Of a stretch of 20,335 nucleotides of DNA, positions 1-7,334 are shown one piece after another. A program made the translations under genes and the position numbers. Each line of letters begins with the position of its first letter. The stretch's first letter is position 1. The stretch covers positions 1 through 20,335 of the forward strand of contig JADHUD010000012.1 of the NCBI GenBank assembly GCA_016784705.1, given 5' to 3'. This stretch comes from Spirochaetia bacterium (GTDB lineage: Bacteria > Spirochaetota > Spirochaetia > JABMQR01). The notes below the pieces were generated by a model, which saw only the letters and a list, made by a program, of their open reading frames with translations, did not search any database and was not told the origin of the DNA.

Positions 1-627
1 CTTCGCTACTATGCTAATATTGTATCCACTTTTTCTTCATTTGTTGAAAGGGGTATCAAAAAACTGGAAAATCTTGATATAAAAATAATTGCTCCAAGTC
101 ATGGAATAATCTGGCGTGCAAACCCTGAAGAAATCATACAGGATTATCTAAAACTCGCATCCTATATGAATGGACCGGCAGAAAAAGAGATTACTCTGAT
201 ATGGAGCAGCATGTATGGAAATACTGAAGCACTTCTTGATTCAATAGTTAGGGGGGTTGAAGAAGAAGGGGTTCCTCTTTCTCTTCACAGGATCCCGCAG
301 GAGCATGCATCATTTGTTTTGGCCAGCGCCTGGAGATCTTCGGGTATCATTATCGGAACCCCAACTTATGAGTATAAAATGTTTCCACCGATGTACGCAA
401 TTCTTGATGTGCTTGAAAGGAGCCATGTTAAAAACAGAAAAGTTTTACGATTCGGATCATATGGGTGGTCTGGAGGTGCACAGAAACAATTTGATGAATT
501 TTCATCCGCAATGAAATGGGATTGCATTGGCTCAATAGAATATCAGGGAGCTCCATCAGAAGTTGATAAACAAACTGCGTATAAGAAAGCAAGGGAACTA
601 GCCAGGGCAGTTAAGATGTGGGAGTAA
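1..627 (+). CDS. Flavodiiron protein (A-type flavoprotein), 3' part
   Basis: The reading frame is open from base 1, so the gene begins upstream of the window and 208 C-terminal residues are present. Family members are about 400 residues, so roughly half is missing. Residues 1-39 match the end of the beta-lactamase-like diiron domain, including APSHG with His34 as a probable iron ligand. Residues about 64-205 are the flavodoxin domain; SSMYGNTE at residues 69-76 is the FMN phosphate loop. Flavodiiron proteins reduce O2 to water or NO to N2O in the cytoplasm, which suits an anaerobe meeting oxygen. An ATG at 166 (residue 56) is internal and is not the start. The 3' end overlaps the convergent IMPACT-family gene by 17 bases. 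Confidence 0.93.
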   Translation, partial: LRYYANIVSTFSSFVERGIKKLENLDIKIIAPSHGIIWRANPEEIIQDYLKLASYMNGPAEKEITLIWSSMYGNTEALLDSIVRGVEEEGVPLSLHRIPQEHASFVLASAWRSSGIIIGTPTYEYKMFPPMYAILDVLERSHVKNRKVLRFGSYGWSGGAQKQFDEFSSAMKWDCIGSIEYQGAPSEVDKQTAYKKARELARAVKMWE

Positions 628-1207
628 GTTTTACTTTTCCTGAAGACAGGTTTGTAATTTTTTCAGAGACAGTACTAAATTCATTTTCAGGAAGTGTTCC
701 GGTTATGGTGATCACAGTATCAAAGTTCTCAGCTATATTCTCGACGTGATGGAGAGACAGAATAATTTTTGCCTTTTCGTGTAATTCGTAACCAATATTA
801 AACGTAAAAGAGGTTTTTAGGATTGATTCTTCAGTTGGAAGACAAGAGAGAACTTCTTTTGCTGCGTCTGAATATGCGTGAACCAAACCGCCTGTTCCTA
901 ATTTTGTCCCTCCAAAATAGCGAATTACCACAATCAAAATATTTGTTATACCGCTTCCTTTAAGGACTTCAAGTATTGGTCTTCCTGCAGTATTCCGCGG
1001 TTCCCGGTCATCGCTCATACTAAACAGGTCGCCTTTTTCCCCAAGAATATAAGCATGTACGACATGGGATGCTTCAGGATGATCTTTCCGCATTTGAGAA
1101 ATGAAGGATTTTGCCTGTTCTGACGAGGATATGGGAGTTGTGACAGCAATAAAACGGGACTTTTTAATCTCTTTTTCTACAGTAACAGTTTTTAGGGGGA
1201 CAAGCAT
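611..1207 (-). CDS. yigZ: IMPACT/YigZ family protein (UPF0029)
   Basis: The product is 198 residues, near the usual bacterial YigZ length of about 200. The family hallmark region is clear: HVVHAYILG, then a DDREPRNTAGRPILEVL stretch and IRYFGGTKLGTGGLVHAY at about residues 48-113. A C-terminal ferredoxin-like domain (DUF1949 type) follows. The biochemical role is not firmly known; relatives are linked to translation regulation. The open frame continues upstream to an ATG at 1339, but that extension looks like noncoding hydrophobic sequence. The ATG at 1207 lies 6 nt after a -10 box, and homologues begin here, so I chose it. That makes the transcript leaderless. The gene is divergent from the EamA permease gene and its tail overlaps the flavodiiron gene. 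Confidence 0.9.
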   Translation of the reverse strand: MLVPLKTVTVEKEIKKSRFIAVTTPISSSEQAKSFISQMRKDHPEASHVVHAYILGEKGDLFSMSDDREPRNTAGRPILEVLKGSGITNILIVVIRYFGGTKLGTGGLVHAYSDAAKEVLSCLPTEESILKTSFTFNIGYELHEKAKIILSLHHVENIAENFDTVITITGTLPENEFSTVSEKITNLSSGKVKLTPTS

Positions 1208-1213
1208 GAACCT

Positions 1214-1243
1214 ATAGTAGCATGCTTTAAGCGCACAAATCAA
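1214..1243 (-). promoter_or_regulatory. Promoter of the IMPACT-family gene, leaderless type
   Basis: On the minus strand a -35 TTGATT (1238-1243), an 18-nt spacer and a -10 TACTAT (1214-1219) are followed by 6 nt and the ATG at 1207. Transcription would begin at or next to the start codon. Part of the spacer plus -10, GCTTAAAGCATGCTACTAT, matches 16 of 19 positions at the radical-SAM promoter. Confidence 0.65.
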
Positions 1244-1347
1244 CATACAACACAAACTTAACAAGCTAATAAATAAAGAGTTAACAAAAAATGAACCCAG
1301 GTTGGAATCTACTGTGGAAACAGTTGAGAGAAGATACATAGAATCTA

Positions 1348-1376
1348 TTGAAACGAATATCGGGTAGCTATATACT
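1348..1376 (+). promoter_or_regulatory. Promoter of the EamA permease gene, near-leaderless
   Basis: A -35 TTGAAA (1348-1353), a 17-nt spacer and a -10 TATACT (1371-1376) lie 9 nt before the ATG at 1386. No Shine-Dalgarno motif fits in that gap. A leader of about 0-3 nt is expected. Confidence 0.65.
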
Positions 1377-1385
1377 CCATTCCTA

Positions 1386-2315
1386 ATGGAAGAAATAAAA
1401 CATAAGAAAAATACACTTGCTGTTATATTAGTAATACTTTCTATGGTATTTTATGGGATCTCATTTCCGGCAACAAGAGTTGCTTTGATTGATTATAACC
1501 CGGTCTCTATTATTACGCTGAGACTACTTATCTCTTCTATAGTATTAATGATACTTAATATATCCATGTATAAACGGAGTGCTGTTCCGCTTAAAAAAGA
1601 TTTTCCTATTTTCTTGTTAATTGCTGTTTTCCAACCTTTTCTCTATTTTCTTTTAGAGACTTATGGTCTTACCTCTGTTTCAGCTGCAGTATCATCACTG
1701 ATTATTGCAACTATTCCTGTTTTTACTCCATTAATCTCACGCTTTTTTATTCGTGAAAAACTAACAATTTTTAATTATATCGGACTGATACTATCTTTTA
1801 CCGGTGTTGTACTGCTTGTAGCTTTTTCCGATTCTTCCGATTCAAATATCGCAGGAAAAAATTTTACCATTACAGGATTATTCCTGCTTTTTGGAGCGGT
1901 TCTGGCGGCAGTCTTATATACAATAATTGTTAAGAAATTACCACACACCTATTCCGCTCTCACGATTACAGCTGTCCAGAATACACTAGGTCTTTTTTTG
2001 TTTTTACCGATTTTTATAGTTGTTGATTATAAGGACTTCATTGCCGTTGTTCCAAAAACAGACACAATAATAAGTATTGTTTTTTTAGCTATTTTTGCAT
2101 CCAGCCTTGCCTTCATATTTCTCAATTTTGGTATTAAAAAACTTGGACCTTCCAAAGCTAACGGGTTTGTTAATCTCGTACCGGTAGTCACTGCAATAGT
2201 ATCATTTTTGTTTTTTAATGAGCTCTTTACCGTGTATAAAATACTGGGAATGGTTGTTGTACTGTTGGGAGTTCTGACAGCTCAGAAAAAAAGAAAAAGC
2301 TCAAAATCCTGTTGA
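1386..2315 (+). CDS. EamA/DMT-family permease
   Basis: The 309-residue protein is almost entirely hydrophobic, with about ten predicted membrane segments arranged as two EamA repeats (roughly residues 10-148 and 160-300). This is the typical length and layout of drug/metabolite transporters in the 10-TMS DMT family. PATRVALIDYNPVSIITLRLL near residues 28-48 and the second-half FASSLAFIFLNFGIKKLGPSKA region fit the family. It sits in the inner membrane and probably exports or imports a small metabolite; the substrate cannot be read from sequence. The C-terminus ends in a lysine/serine-rich tail. The stop is 5 bases from the end of the convergent DUF523 gene. Confidence 0.92.
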   Translation: MEEIKHKKNTLAVILVILSMVFYGISFPATRVALIDYNPVSIITLRLLISSIVLMILNISMYKRSAVPLKKDFPIFLLIAVFQPFLYFLLETYGLTSVSAAVSSLIIATIPVFTPLISRFFIREKLTIFNYIGLILSFTGVVLLVAFSDSSDSNIAGKNFTITGLFLLFGAVLAAVLYTIIVKKLPHTYSALTITAVQNTLGLFLFLPIFIVVDYKDFIAVVPKTDTIISIVFLAIFASSLAFIFLNFGIKKLGPSKANGFVNLVPVVTAIVSFLFFNELFTVYKILGMVVVLLGVLTAQKKRKSSKSC

Positions 2316-2320
2316 AGAAG

Positions 2321-2761
2321 CTAAAGAAGTGTTTGTAAAAATTTCTTGTAATTGTTCTCATTATAAACAGGTATTCCTAATTTGAATAATACTTCTGCAA
2401 ACAACCCTTTCCCTGGTATTGTTTTTCCGGTGAAGCTTCCATCATAAATCAAGCAATTTCCACAAGAAGGGGATTTATCTTTAAGAACTGCAGCAGAAAT
2501 TGAAGACACAGGATATGTTTTTAGAATTTGGTGAATACCTTTTTCAATTTCTTCAGTTCGATCAATACCCGTTGATTCAATTGCTCTCTTTTTTTCTCCG
2601 ATCTCAATACACTTTCTTGGAACGGGAAGTCCCCCAGCAGTCTCTGGACAAACCTGAACAGCTTTTCCTCCCTCTACAAGAGACAGGAGTTCTGGAAAGT
2701 TAAAAGAACCACCATTATATCGGCAGGGAATCCCAGCCATACAAGCACTAATCAAAATCAT
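2321..2761 (-). CDS. DUF523 family protein
   Basis: The 146-residue product matches the DUF523 family over its whole length. It starts MILISACMAGIPCRYNG and contains CPETAGGLPVPR and KDKSPSCG. Six cysteines (C7, C13, C38, C51, C100, C103) sit in the conserved motifs and suggest metal or Fe-S binding, but the function is unknown. The ATG at 2761 is 6 nt downstream of a -10 box and has no Shine-Dalgarno site. The gene is convergent with the EamA permease gene and downstream of the radical-SAM gene, but it has its own promoter. Confidence 0.9.
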   Translation of the reverse strand: MILISACMAGIPCRYNGGSFNFPELLSLVEGGKAVQVCPETAGGLPVPRKCIEIGEKKRAIESTGIDRTEEIEKGIHQILKTYPVSSISAAVLKDKSPSCGNCLIYDGSFTGKTIPGKGLFAEVLFKLGIPVYNENNYKKFLQTLL

Positions 2762-2767
2762 AACGTT

Positions 2768-2796
2768 ATACTACTGGACAGCGTTAGGATAAGCAA
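2768..2796 (-). promoter_or_regulatory. Promoter of the DUF523 gene, leaderless type
   Basis: On the minus strand a -35 TTGCTT (2791-2796), a 17-nt spacer and a -10 TAGTAT (2768-2773) are followed by exactly 6 nt and the ATG. Confidence 0.6.
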
Positions 2797-2832
2797 TAAC
2801 AGTAACCAGGAAAAAATAATCCATGCAAAATA

Positions 2833-3954
2833 TTAGGCCGTAAGATAAGGGGAAGCTTTTTTTAACAGGTATTCAGGCAGTCTTATTGAGTCAAGGGAAC
2901 TTATTGGTGCTGTTTTTCTAAAGGAAATTATTCTTTTTACAATAACCGGTCCCAAGCCAGGAACTCGTAGTAATTCCTCTTTAGAGCTGTGTTTAATGGA
3001 GACAGGGAAAAACTCAGGATGAGAATCTGCCCATTGCTGTTTTGGATCTTTTGAGAGGTCAAAATTTCCACCGGAACCAAATATAAAATCCTGATAGGTA
3101 AAACCGTATGAACGCATGAGAAAATCGCTTTGATATAATCTATGTTCTCTTATGAATATATTATCTGCAGATTGGGCTATAACATTTTCACCAGGTATAT
3201 CCGGATGTCCCAAACCCTTTTGATAGGCAGAAAAGTAAATTCTATGTAAATTCAAACGGTCATACAGTCCCCACATATATTTTACTATTTCCTGATCAGG
3301 TTCATCAGAGGCTCCCACGATAAACTGGGTGGAAGTCTTAACTTTTTTATACCGGGATTGTTTATCAGTCAAGGAACTTATTAGTTTGAGCGGTTTAATA
3401 ATATCTTCTAAGTATTTTTTAGTGGATGATAATTTCGAAAAATAGTTCTCTCCAGGTGTCTCTATATTGAGAGAGACTGCTGAGGAAAGGGAAATAGCTT
3501 TGATAATCGACTCGTCGGAAGCCCCCGGAATAATTTTGGTATGAACATACCCTCTGTATTGATATTTCCTTCTAAGAATAGAGACAGTATCTATGAGCAG
3601 CTGCATAGATTTGTCAGGAGTATCAAGTAATCCTGAGCTGAGAAAAATTCCCATCAGATTTTTTCTGTGGTATAAATCAATAAAAAAAGCCGCAAGTTCA
3701 TCCGGTATAAGACTTACACGACGGCTTGTACCGTTTAATCGCAGAGGACAGTATTTACAGTCACTGGTACAAACGTTTGTAACCAGTGTTTTAAGTAAAA
3801 TACCACTCCCGCCTCCAGGGACCGTAGCAGGATAGAGCCAGGAACCCGCTGTACCTCTTTTTCGATGATCATCGTTGTTTTTAGTCCCACAGGCACAAGC
3901 AAGATCATATTGAGCATCATGAGCCAAAAGATTTAATTTCTCTGCAACATCCAT
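2833..3954 (-). CDS. Radical-SAM protein, putative DNA modification/repair type
   Basis: The 373-residue protein starts MDVAEKLNLLAHDAQYDLAC, typical of the family annotated as putative DNA modification/repair radical SAM protein. The radical-SAM cluster motif CTSDCKYC gives C62, C66 and C69 (CxxxCxxC). A C-terminal helix-hairpin-helix, LLRVPGLGPVIVKRI (about residues 328-342), implies DNA binding. The frame extends nine residues further to an ATG at 3981. I chose 3954 because it matches homologues and lies 6 nt after a -10 box. The substrate is unproven. In many genomes a DUF4130 protein is the neighbour, but none is visible here; the upstream neighbour is an endonuclease III gene, which supports a DNA-repair setting. 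Confidence 0.9.
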   Translation of the reverse strand: MDVAEKLNLLAHDAQYDLACACGTKNNDDHRKRGTAGSWLYPATVPGGGSGILLKTLVTNVCTSDCKYCPLRLNGTSRRVSLIPDELAAFFIDLYHRKNLMGIFLSSGLLDTPDKSMQLLIDTVSILRRKYQYRGYVHTKIIPGASDESIIKAISLSSAVSLNIETPGENYFSKLSSTKKYLEDIIKPLKLISSLTDKQSRYKKVKTSTQFIVGASDEPDQEIVKYMWGLYDRLNLHRIYFSAYQKGLGHPDIPGENVIAQSADNIFIREHRLYQSDFLMRSYGFTYQDFIFGSGGNFDLSKDPKQQWADSHPEFFPVSIKHSSKEELLRVPGLGPVIVKRIISFRKTAPISSLDSIRLPEYLLKKASPYLTA

Positions 3955-3960
3955 ACACAA

Positions 3961-3989
3961 ATGGTAACATGCGTTAAGCAAAAAAACAA
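3961..3989 (-). promoter_or_regulatory. Promoter of the radical-SAM gene, leaderless type
   Basis: On the minus strand a -35 TTGTTT (3984-3989), a 17-nt spacer and a -10 TACCAT (3961-3966) are followed by 6 nt and the ATG at 3954. The stretch GCTTAACGCATGTTACCAT closely resembles the IMPACT-family promoter. Confidence 0.6.
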
Positions 3990-4002
3990 TATATAGCCTG
4001 AG

Positions 4003-4034
4003 CTCTTTAAAAAAATTTCCTCTTTAAAAAATTC
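4003..4034. repeat. Imperfect two-copy A-tract tandem repeat
   Basis: CTCTTTAAAAAAATTTC (4003-4019) is followed directly by CTCTTTAAAAAATTC (4020-4034). It fills the gap between the end of nth and the -35 box of the radical-SAM gene. The A-tracts could act as an UP-like or bent element, or this may be simple AT-rich filler. Confidence 0.6.
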
Positions 4035-4040
4035 CTCAGA

Positions 4041-4718
4041 CTATCTTTTTTTTATTACTCCAACCTTTGGGCACTCCTTTTGAATTGGACATTCAGAGCA
4101 TCTGGGGGAAACAGGTGTGCAGATCTGCTGCCCAAACGAAACTAATAGTTCATTCAGCGGAATCCAGAATTTTTTCGGCATAACGCGTTCAAGAGCTTTT
4201 TCCGACTCTTCCGGAGTGTTGGTTTGTATCCAGCCGCACCTGTTCGAAATCCGGTGAACATGAGTATCAACACAAATAGCATCAATCCCGAAACCCAGAT
4301 TGAGGGTTAAATTTGCTGTTTTCCCTCCAACCCCTGGAAATGCAAGAAGAAGTTCTTTGTCCGAAGGAACCTGTCCATTATGTTTTTCAAGGATAATCCG
4401 GGAAATCTCAAAAATATTTCTTGCTTTAGTTTTATAAAAACCGGCAGGGTAGATTTATTTTTCAATCTCCTCGACACCTAAACTGAGCATTGCCAGAGGG
4501 GTATCGGCGCGTGAAAAAAGACAATTAGAAGAAGATAATGTAACAGCATCCTTGGTTCTTAGAGATATGATGGTTGATATGAGAACTCTGAAAGGATCTT
4601 TATGTGATTCTGCAAGTTCTGAAACAGAAGGAAGACCAATTTTCCGGGTTTCTAATGCAGCTGAAAAAAGAGTGAAAACAGTATCCCAGTATTTTGTTGT
4701 AAACATTTTTGGTTTCAT
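4041..4718 (-). pseudogene. nth: Endonuclease III with one in-frame TAA stop (codon 88)
   Basis: Read in a single frame, this is a full-length endonuclease III (225 codons) except that codon 88 is TAA (4455-4457). Endonuclease III is a DNA glycosylase/AP lyase that removes oxidised pyrimidines. The part before the stop has LISTIISLRTKDAVT. The part after has the helix-hairpin-helix FPGVGGKTAN with catalytic Lys133, VDTHVHR with Asp151, and the [4Fe-4S] ligands C200-x6-C207-x2-C210-x5-C216. All key residues survive. Between the TAA and codon 180 there is no in-frame ATG, GTG or TTG, so the second half cannot easily be made alone. The context GVEEIEK-stop-IYPAGFYKTKA suggests TTA (Leu) changed to TAA. 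The ATG at 4718 has no Shine-Dalgarno site; a TATGAT at 4730-4735 may be its -10. Confidence 0.9.
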
Positions 4719-4793
4719 ATTGATGTTTTATCATATACATAAAAATTTATCATTAATAGTATCCTGGAATATACAATTCATCTTCTCTCTATC

Positions 4794-4822
4794 TTGACAC
4801 CTAAACGCAATCCTAATAGTTT
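4794..4822 (+). promoter_or_regulatory. Promoter of the DAHP synthase fusion gene, leaderless type
   Basis: A perfect -35 TTGACA (4794-4799), a 17-nt spacer and a -10 TAGTTT (4817-4822) are followed by 7 nt (AGTTTTT) and the ATG at 4830. The TTG of this -35 box can be mistaken for a start codon because the frame is open. Confidence 0.8.
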
Positions 4823-4829
4823 AGTTTTT

Positions 4830-6746
4830 ATGATTATAGTATTAAATAAAAATGTTTCTGTGCAGCAAAAGGCTAATATCAAAGAATTTTTAGAAAAGAA
4901 AAATTTTCAGATCAGAGAGATAGCTGGAGAAGAAGAGACGATTTTTGGCGCCGTTGGTATTTCTCGTGTGGATTTACGGGAAGTGGAACTGTTAAGTGGT
5001 GTAGCAAAAGTTATTCCCATTTCCCGTCCGTATAAACTTGCCTCACGAGAGCTGAAAAAAGAAGATACCATTGTTCAGGTGAGTAAGATTAAGATTGGCG
5101 GAAATAGAATTGCAGTAATTGCCGGTCCTTGTGCTGTAGAGAGCCGTGAACAAATATTTGCTATAGCAAAATCTGTAAGTGAAGCTGGAGCGGTAATACT
5201 GCGCGGCGGTGCTTTCAAACCAAGAACTTCTCCTTATGCCTTCCAGGGAATGGGAGAAGAGGGTCTGAAAATCATGAAAGAGGCGGGTGATACCTACGGC
5301 CTGGCTATAACAAGCGAAGTTGTTAGCTCTGTCTATGTGGATATGATGGCAAAATACATTGATATCTTCCAGATTGGGGCAAGAAATATGCAGAATTTTG
5401 AGCTGCTCAAGGAAGTCGGCAGAGCTGGTAAGCCGGTTATTCTTAAGAGAGGTTTGGCTGCAACAATTGAAGAGTGGCTGATGGCTGCAGAATATTTAAT
5501 GGCTCATGGAACTGATGATGTAATTCTTTGTGAGAGGGGAATCAGAACTTTCGAACCCTCTACAAGAAACACACTGGATCTGAGCGCTATACCTGTTGTT
5601 AAGAAACTCAGCCACCTTCCTGTTATCGTTGATCCAAGCCATGCAACAGGCCTGAGAGAAAAGGTGATTCCCATGGCACTTGCTGCAGTTGCTGCAGGAG
5701 CCGATGGATTAATGATAGAAGTTCATAATAATCCTGATATAGCTCTTTCTGATGGACCGCAATCGCTGTATCCTGAACAATTTGAAAAACTCATGCGTGA
5801 TATTCAGGCAATGGCGCCTGTTGTAGGTAAATCTATTGAAAAAATTCCTTACTATCAGACCGCATCTATAGAAAGCCTTCCTGTCAAAGATACAGGGGGA
5901 AGCCAGCAATTACGGCAGAAAGCGGCTTTTCAGGGGGTTCATGGTGCCTACAGCGAAATTGCCCTTGAAAGATTCTTTGGAGACCGTTTGGCTGCGAAGC
6001 CATGCAAACAGTTTGCAGATGTGTTTTCTGCAGTTATGAGCGGGGAAGCGTTATGCGGAATCCTGCCGGTTGAAAACTCGTTAGCTGGGACAATTAATGA
6101 TAATTTTGATCTGCTTTTACGACATCCTGATATATCGGTGATTGGTGAGCAGCAAATCAGAATTAATCATAATCTCATTGGAGTAGAAGGAACAAAACCT
6201 GAAGAGCTCACCAAAGTTTTTTCCCATCCGCAGGGGCTGGCTCAATGTGCAGAATATCTTGATAAGTTTCCAAATATTGAAAGAACACCTTTCTTTGATA
6301 CAGCGGGAGCGGTAGCATATGTTGCGGAGCAGAAAAACCCGAAATTTGCAGCGATTGCCGGCAAGAAAACCGCTGAGTTCTATGGACTATCTATTTTAAA
6401 AGAGGGTGTTGAAACGAATCCAAGAAACTATACTAGGTTTTATATCATAACCCGGGAAGAACAGGCAGCGGTTGTATCCGGGGGTAAGACGCCGAACAGG
6501 GGTGTTCTTGTTTTTTCTACACCGGACACACCGGGAGCCTTATTTACTTGTCTTAAAATAATGGCGGACTATGGATTAAATATGAAAAAACTTGAATCCA
6601 GGCCTATTCATGGAAGTCCGTGGGAATATATGTTTTTTGTGGAGACAGAACTTGCAGATATGGCCGTATTTACTGAAGCCTGCGGTAAGCTGAAAGAATC
6701 AAGCGAAACGTTCAGAATCCTCGGAACTTTCTATTCCGACCGATAA
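4830..6746 (+). CDS. Fused DAHP synthase / prephenate dehydratase with ACT domain
   Basis: This 638-residue protein joins two aromatic amino acid enzymes. Residues 1-75 are a ferredoxin-like regulatory domain starting MIIVLNKN. Residues about 84-336 are a class I-beta DAHP synthase barrel, with GPCAVES (Cys100), KPRTSPYAFQG, DPSHATG (His271), MIEVH (Glu297) and SDGPQSL (Asp308). It makes DAHP from PEP and erythrose 4-phosphate. After a short linker, residues 365-542 are prephenate dehydratase (FQGVHGAYSE, LPVENSLAG, NYTRFY with Thr535-Arg536-Phe537). Residues 556-635 are an ACT domain with GALF and ESRP, the Phe-binding motifs in PheA. No chorismate mutase domain is present, so that step needs another gene. 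DAHP synthase fused to chorismate mutase is common; this pairing is less so. DUF4416 follows after 8 bases. Confidence 0.95.
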   Translation: MIIVLNKNVSVQQKANIKEFLEKKNFQIREIAGEEETIFGAVGISRVDLREVELLSGVAKVIPISRPYKLASRELKKEDTIVQVSKIKIGGNRIAVIAGPCAVESREQIFAIAKSVSEAGAVILRGGAFKPRTSPYAFQGMGEEGLKIMKEAGDTYGLAITSEVVSSVYVDMMAKYIDIFQIGARNMQNFELLKEVGRAGKPVILKRGLAATIEEWLMAAEYLMAHGTDDVILCERGIRTFEPSTRNTLDLSAIPVVKKLSHLPVIVDPSHATGLREKVIPMALAAVAAGADGLMIEVHNNPDIALSDGPQSLYPEQFEKLMRDIQAMAPVVGKSIEKIPYYQTASIESLPVKDTGGSQQLRQKAAFQGVHGAYSEIALERFFGDRLAAKPCKQFADVFSAVMSGEALCGILPVENSLAGTINDNFDLLLRHPDISVIGEQQIRINHNLIGVEGTKPEELTKVFSHPQGLAQCAEYLDKFPNIERTPFFDTAGAVAYVAEQKNPKFAAIAGKKTAEFYGLSILKEGVETNPRNYTRFYIITREEQAAVVSGGKTPNRGVLVFSTPDTPGALFTCLKIMADYGLNMKKLESRPIHGSPWEYMFFVETELADMAVFTEACGKLKESSETFRILGTFYSDR

Positions 6747-6754
6747 GAGAAAAT

Positions 6755-7288
6755 ATGGGAAAAACAAAAGAATATATACCGGAAAAACTTATTATTGGAA
6801 TTCTTACAGTTGAACAACAACTTCCGGATGCATTGCTTCAAAGGGTTGTGAATGAGTTTGGCCCTGTAGAACGGATAGATGGACCCTTTTCATTTGATTA
6901 TACACGGTATTACAACGAAGAAATGGGAGAAAACATTCAGAAATATTTCCTCACTTTTGCTCAGCTTGTTTTACCGGATCGTCTCGCAGAAATTAAGGAA
7001 TTTACCAATCAGGTTGAAGAAGAGTGGAGCAGCGGGAGTAAAAGGCGTGTTAATTTGGATCCGGGCATACTTTCAGAGACCAGATTTATCCTTGCAACAA
7101 CTAAAGATCGCGGGCATCGGGTTCCGCTTAAAAATGGCATGTATGCTGAGGTAACTCTAATATATATGCAGAAAGAGTTTCAGCCTCTTCCCTGGACCTA
7201 TGCTGATTTTTGTGATCTCAAATACCGGACCCTTTTGAAAGAGATTCGTAAATTTTATCTGCAGCAAATAAAAAATAATAAAAAATAA
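6755..7288 (+). CDS. DUF4416 family protein
   Basis: The 177-residue protein matches DUF4416 throughout: KLIIGILTVEQQLPDALL near the start, FGPVERIDGPFSFDYTRYY, RRVNLDPGIL, LATTKDRGHRVPLKNGMYAEVTL and FQPLPWTYADF. The function is unknown; some members are misannotated as GTP-binding. It begins 8 bases after the aromatic fusion and is almost certainly cotranscribed with it. The purine-rich gap (AAGAGAAAAT) offers only a weak ribosome binding site. The C-terminus is lysine/asparagine-rich. Confidence 0.85.
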   Translation: MGKTKEYIPEKLIIGILTVEQQLPDALLQRVVNEFGPVERIDGPFSFDYTRYYNEEMGENIQKYFLTFAQLVLPDRLAEIKEFTNQVEEEWSSGSKRRVNLDPGILSETRFILATTKDRGHRVPLKNGMYAEVTLIYMQKEFQPLPWTYADFCDLKYRTLLKEIRKFYLQQIKNNKK

Positions 7289-7334
7289 TTATCAATTTTG
7301 AATTTTTTTATACTTTATCCCAGTAATACTATAT

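Noticed and set aside
1208..1339. 44-codon N-terminal extension of the IMPACT-family protein
   Set aside because: The added sequence is not family-like, contains the promoter, and the ATG at 1207 matches homologues.
3593..3835. Plus-strand frames inside the radical-SAM gene, and similar frames inside hydrogenase, kinase and leuS genes
   Set aside because: They are antisense shadows of confidently identified genes, with no recognisable domains.
4455..4457. Selenocysteine or pyrrolysine recoding, or a frameshift, in nth
   Set aside because: The codon is TAA, not TGA or TAG, and both halves are in the same frame, so neither explains the interruption.
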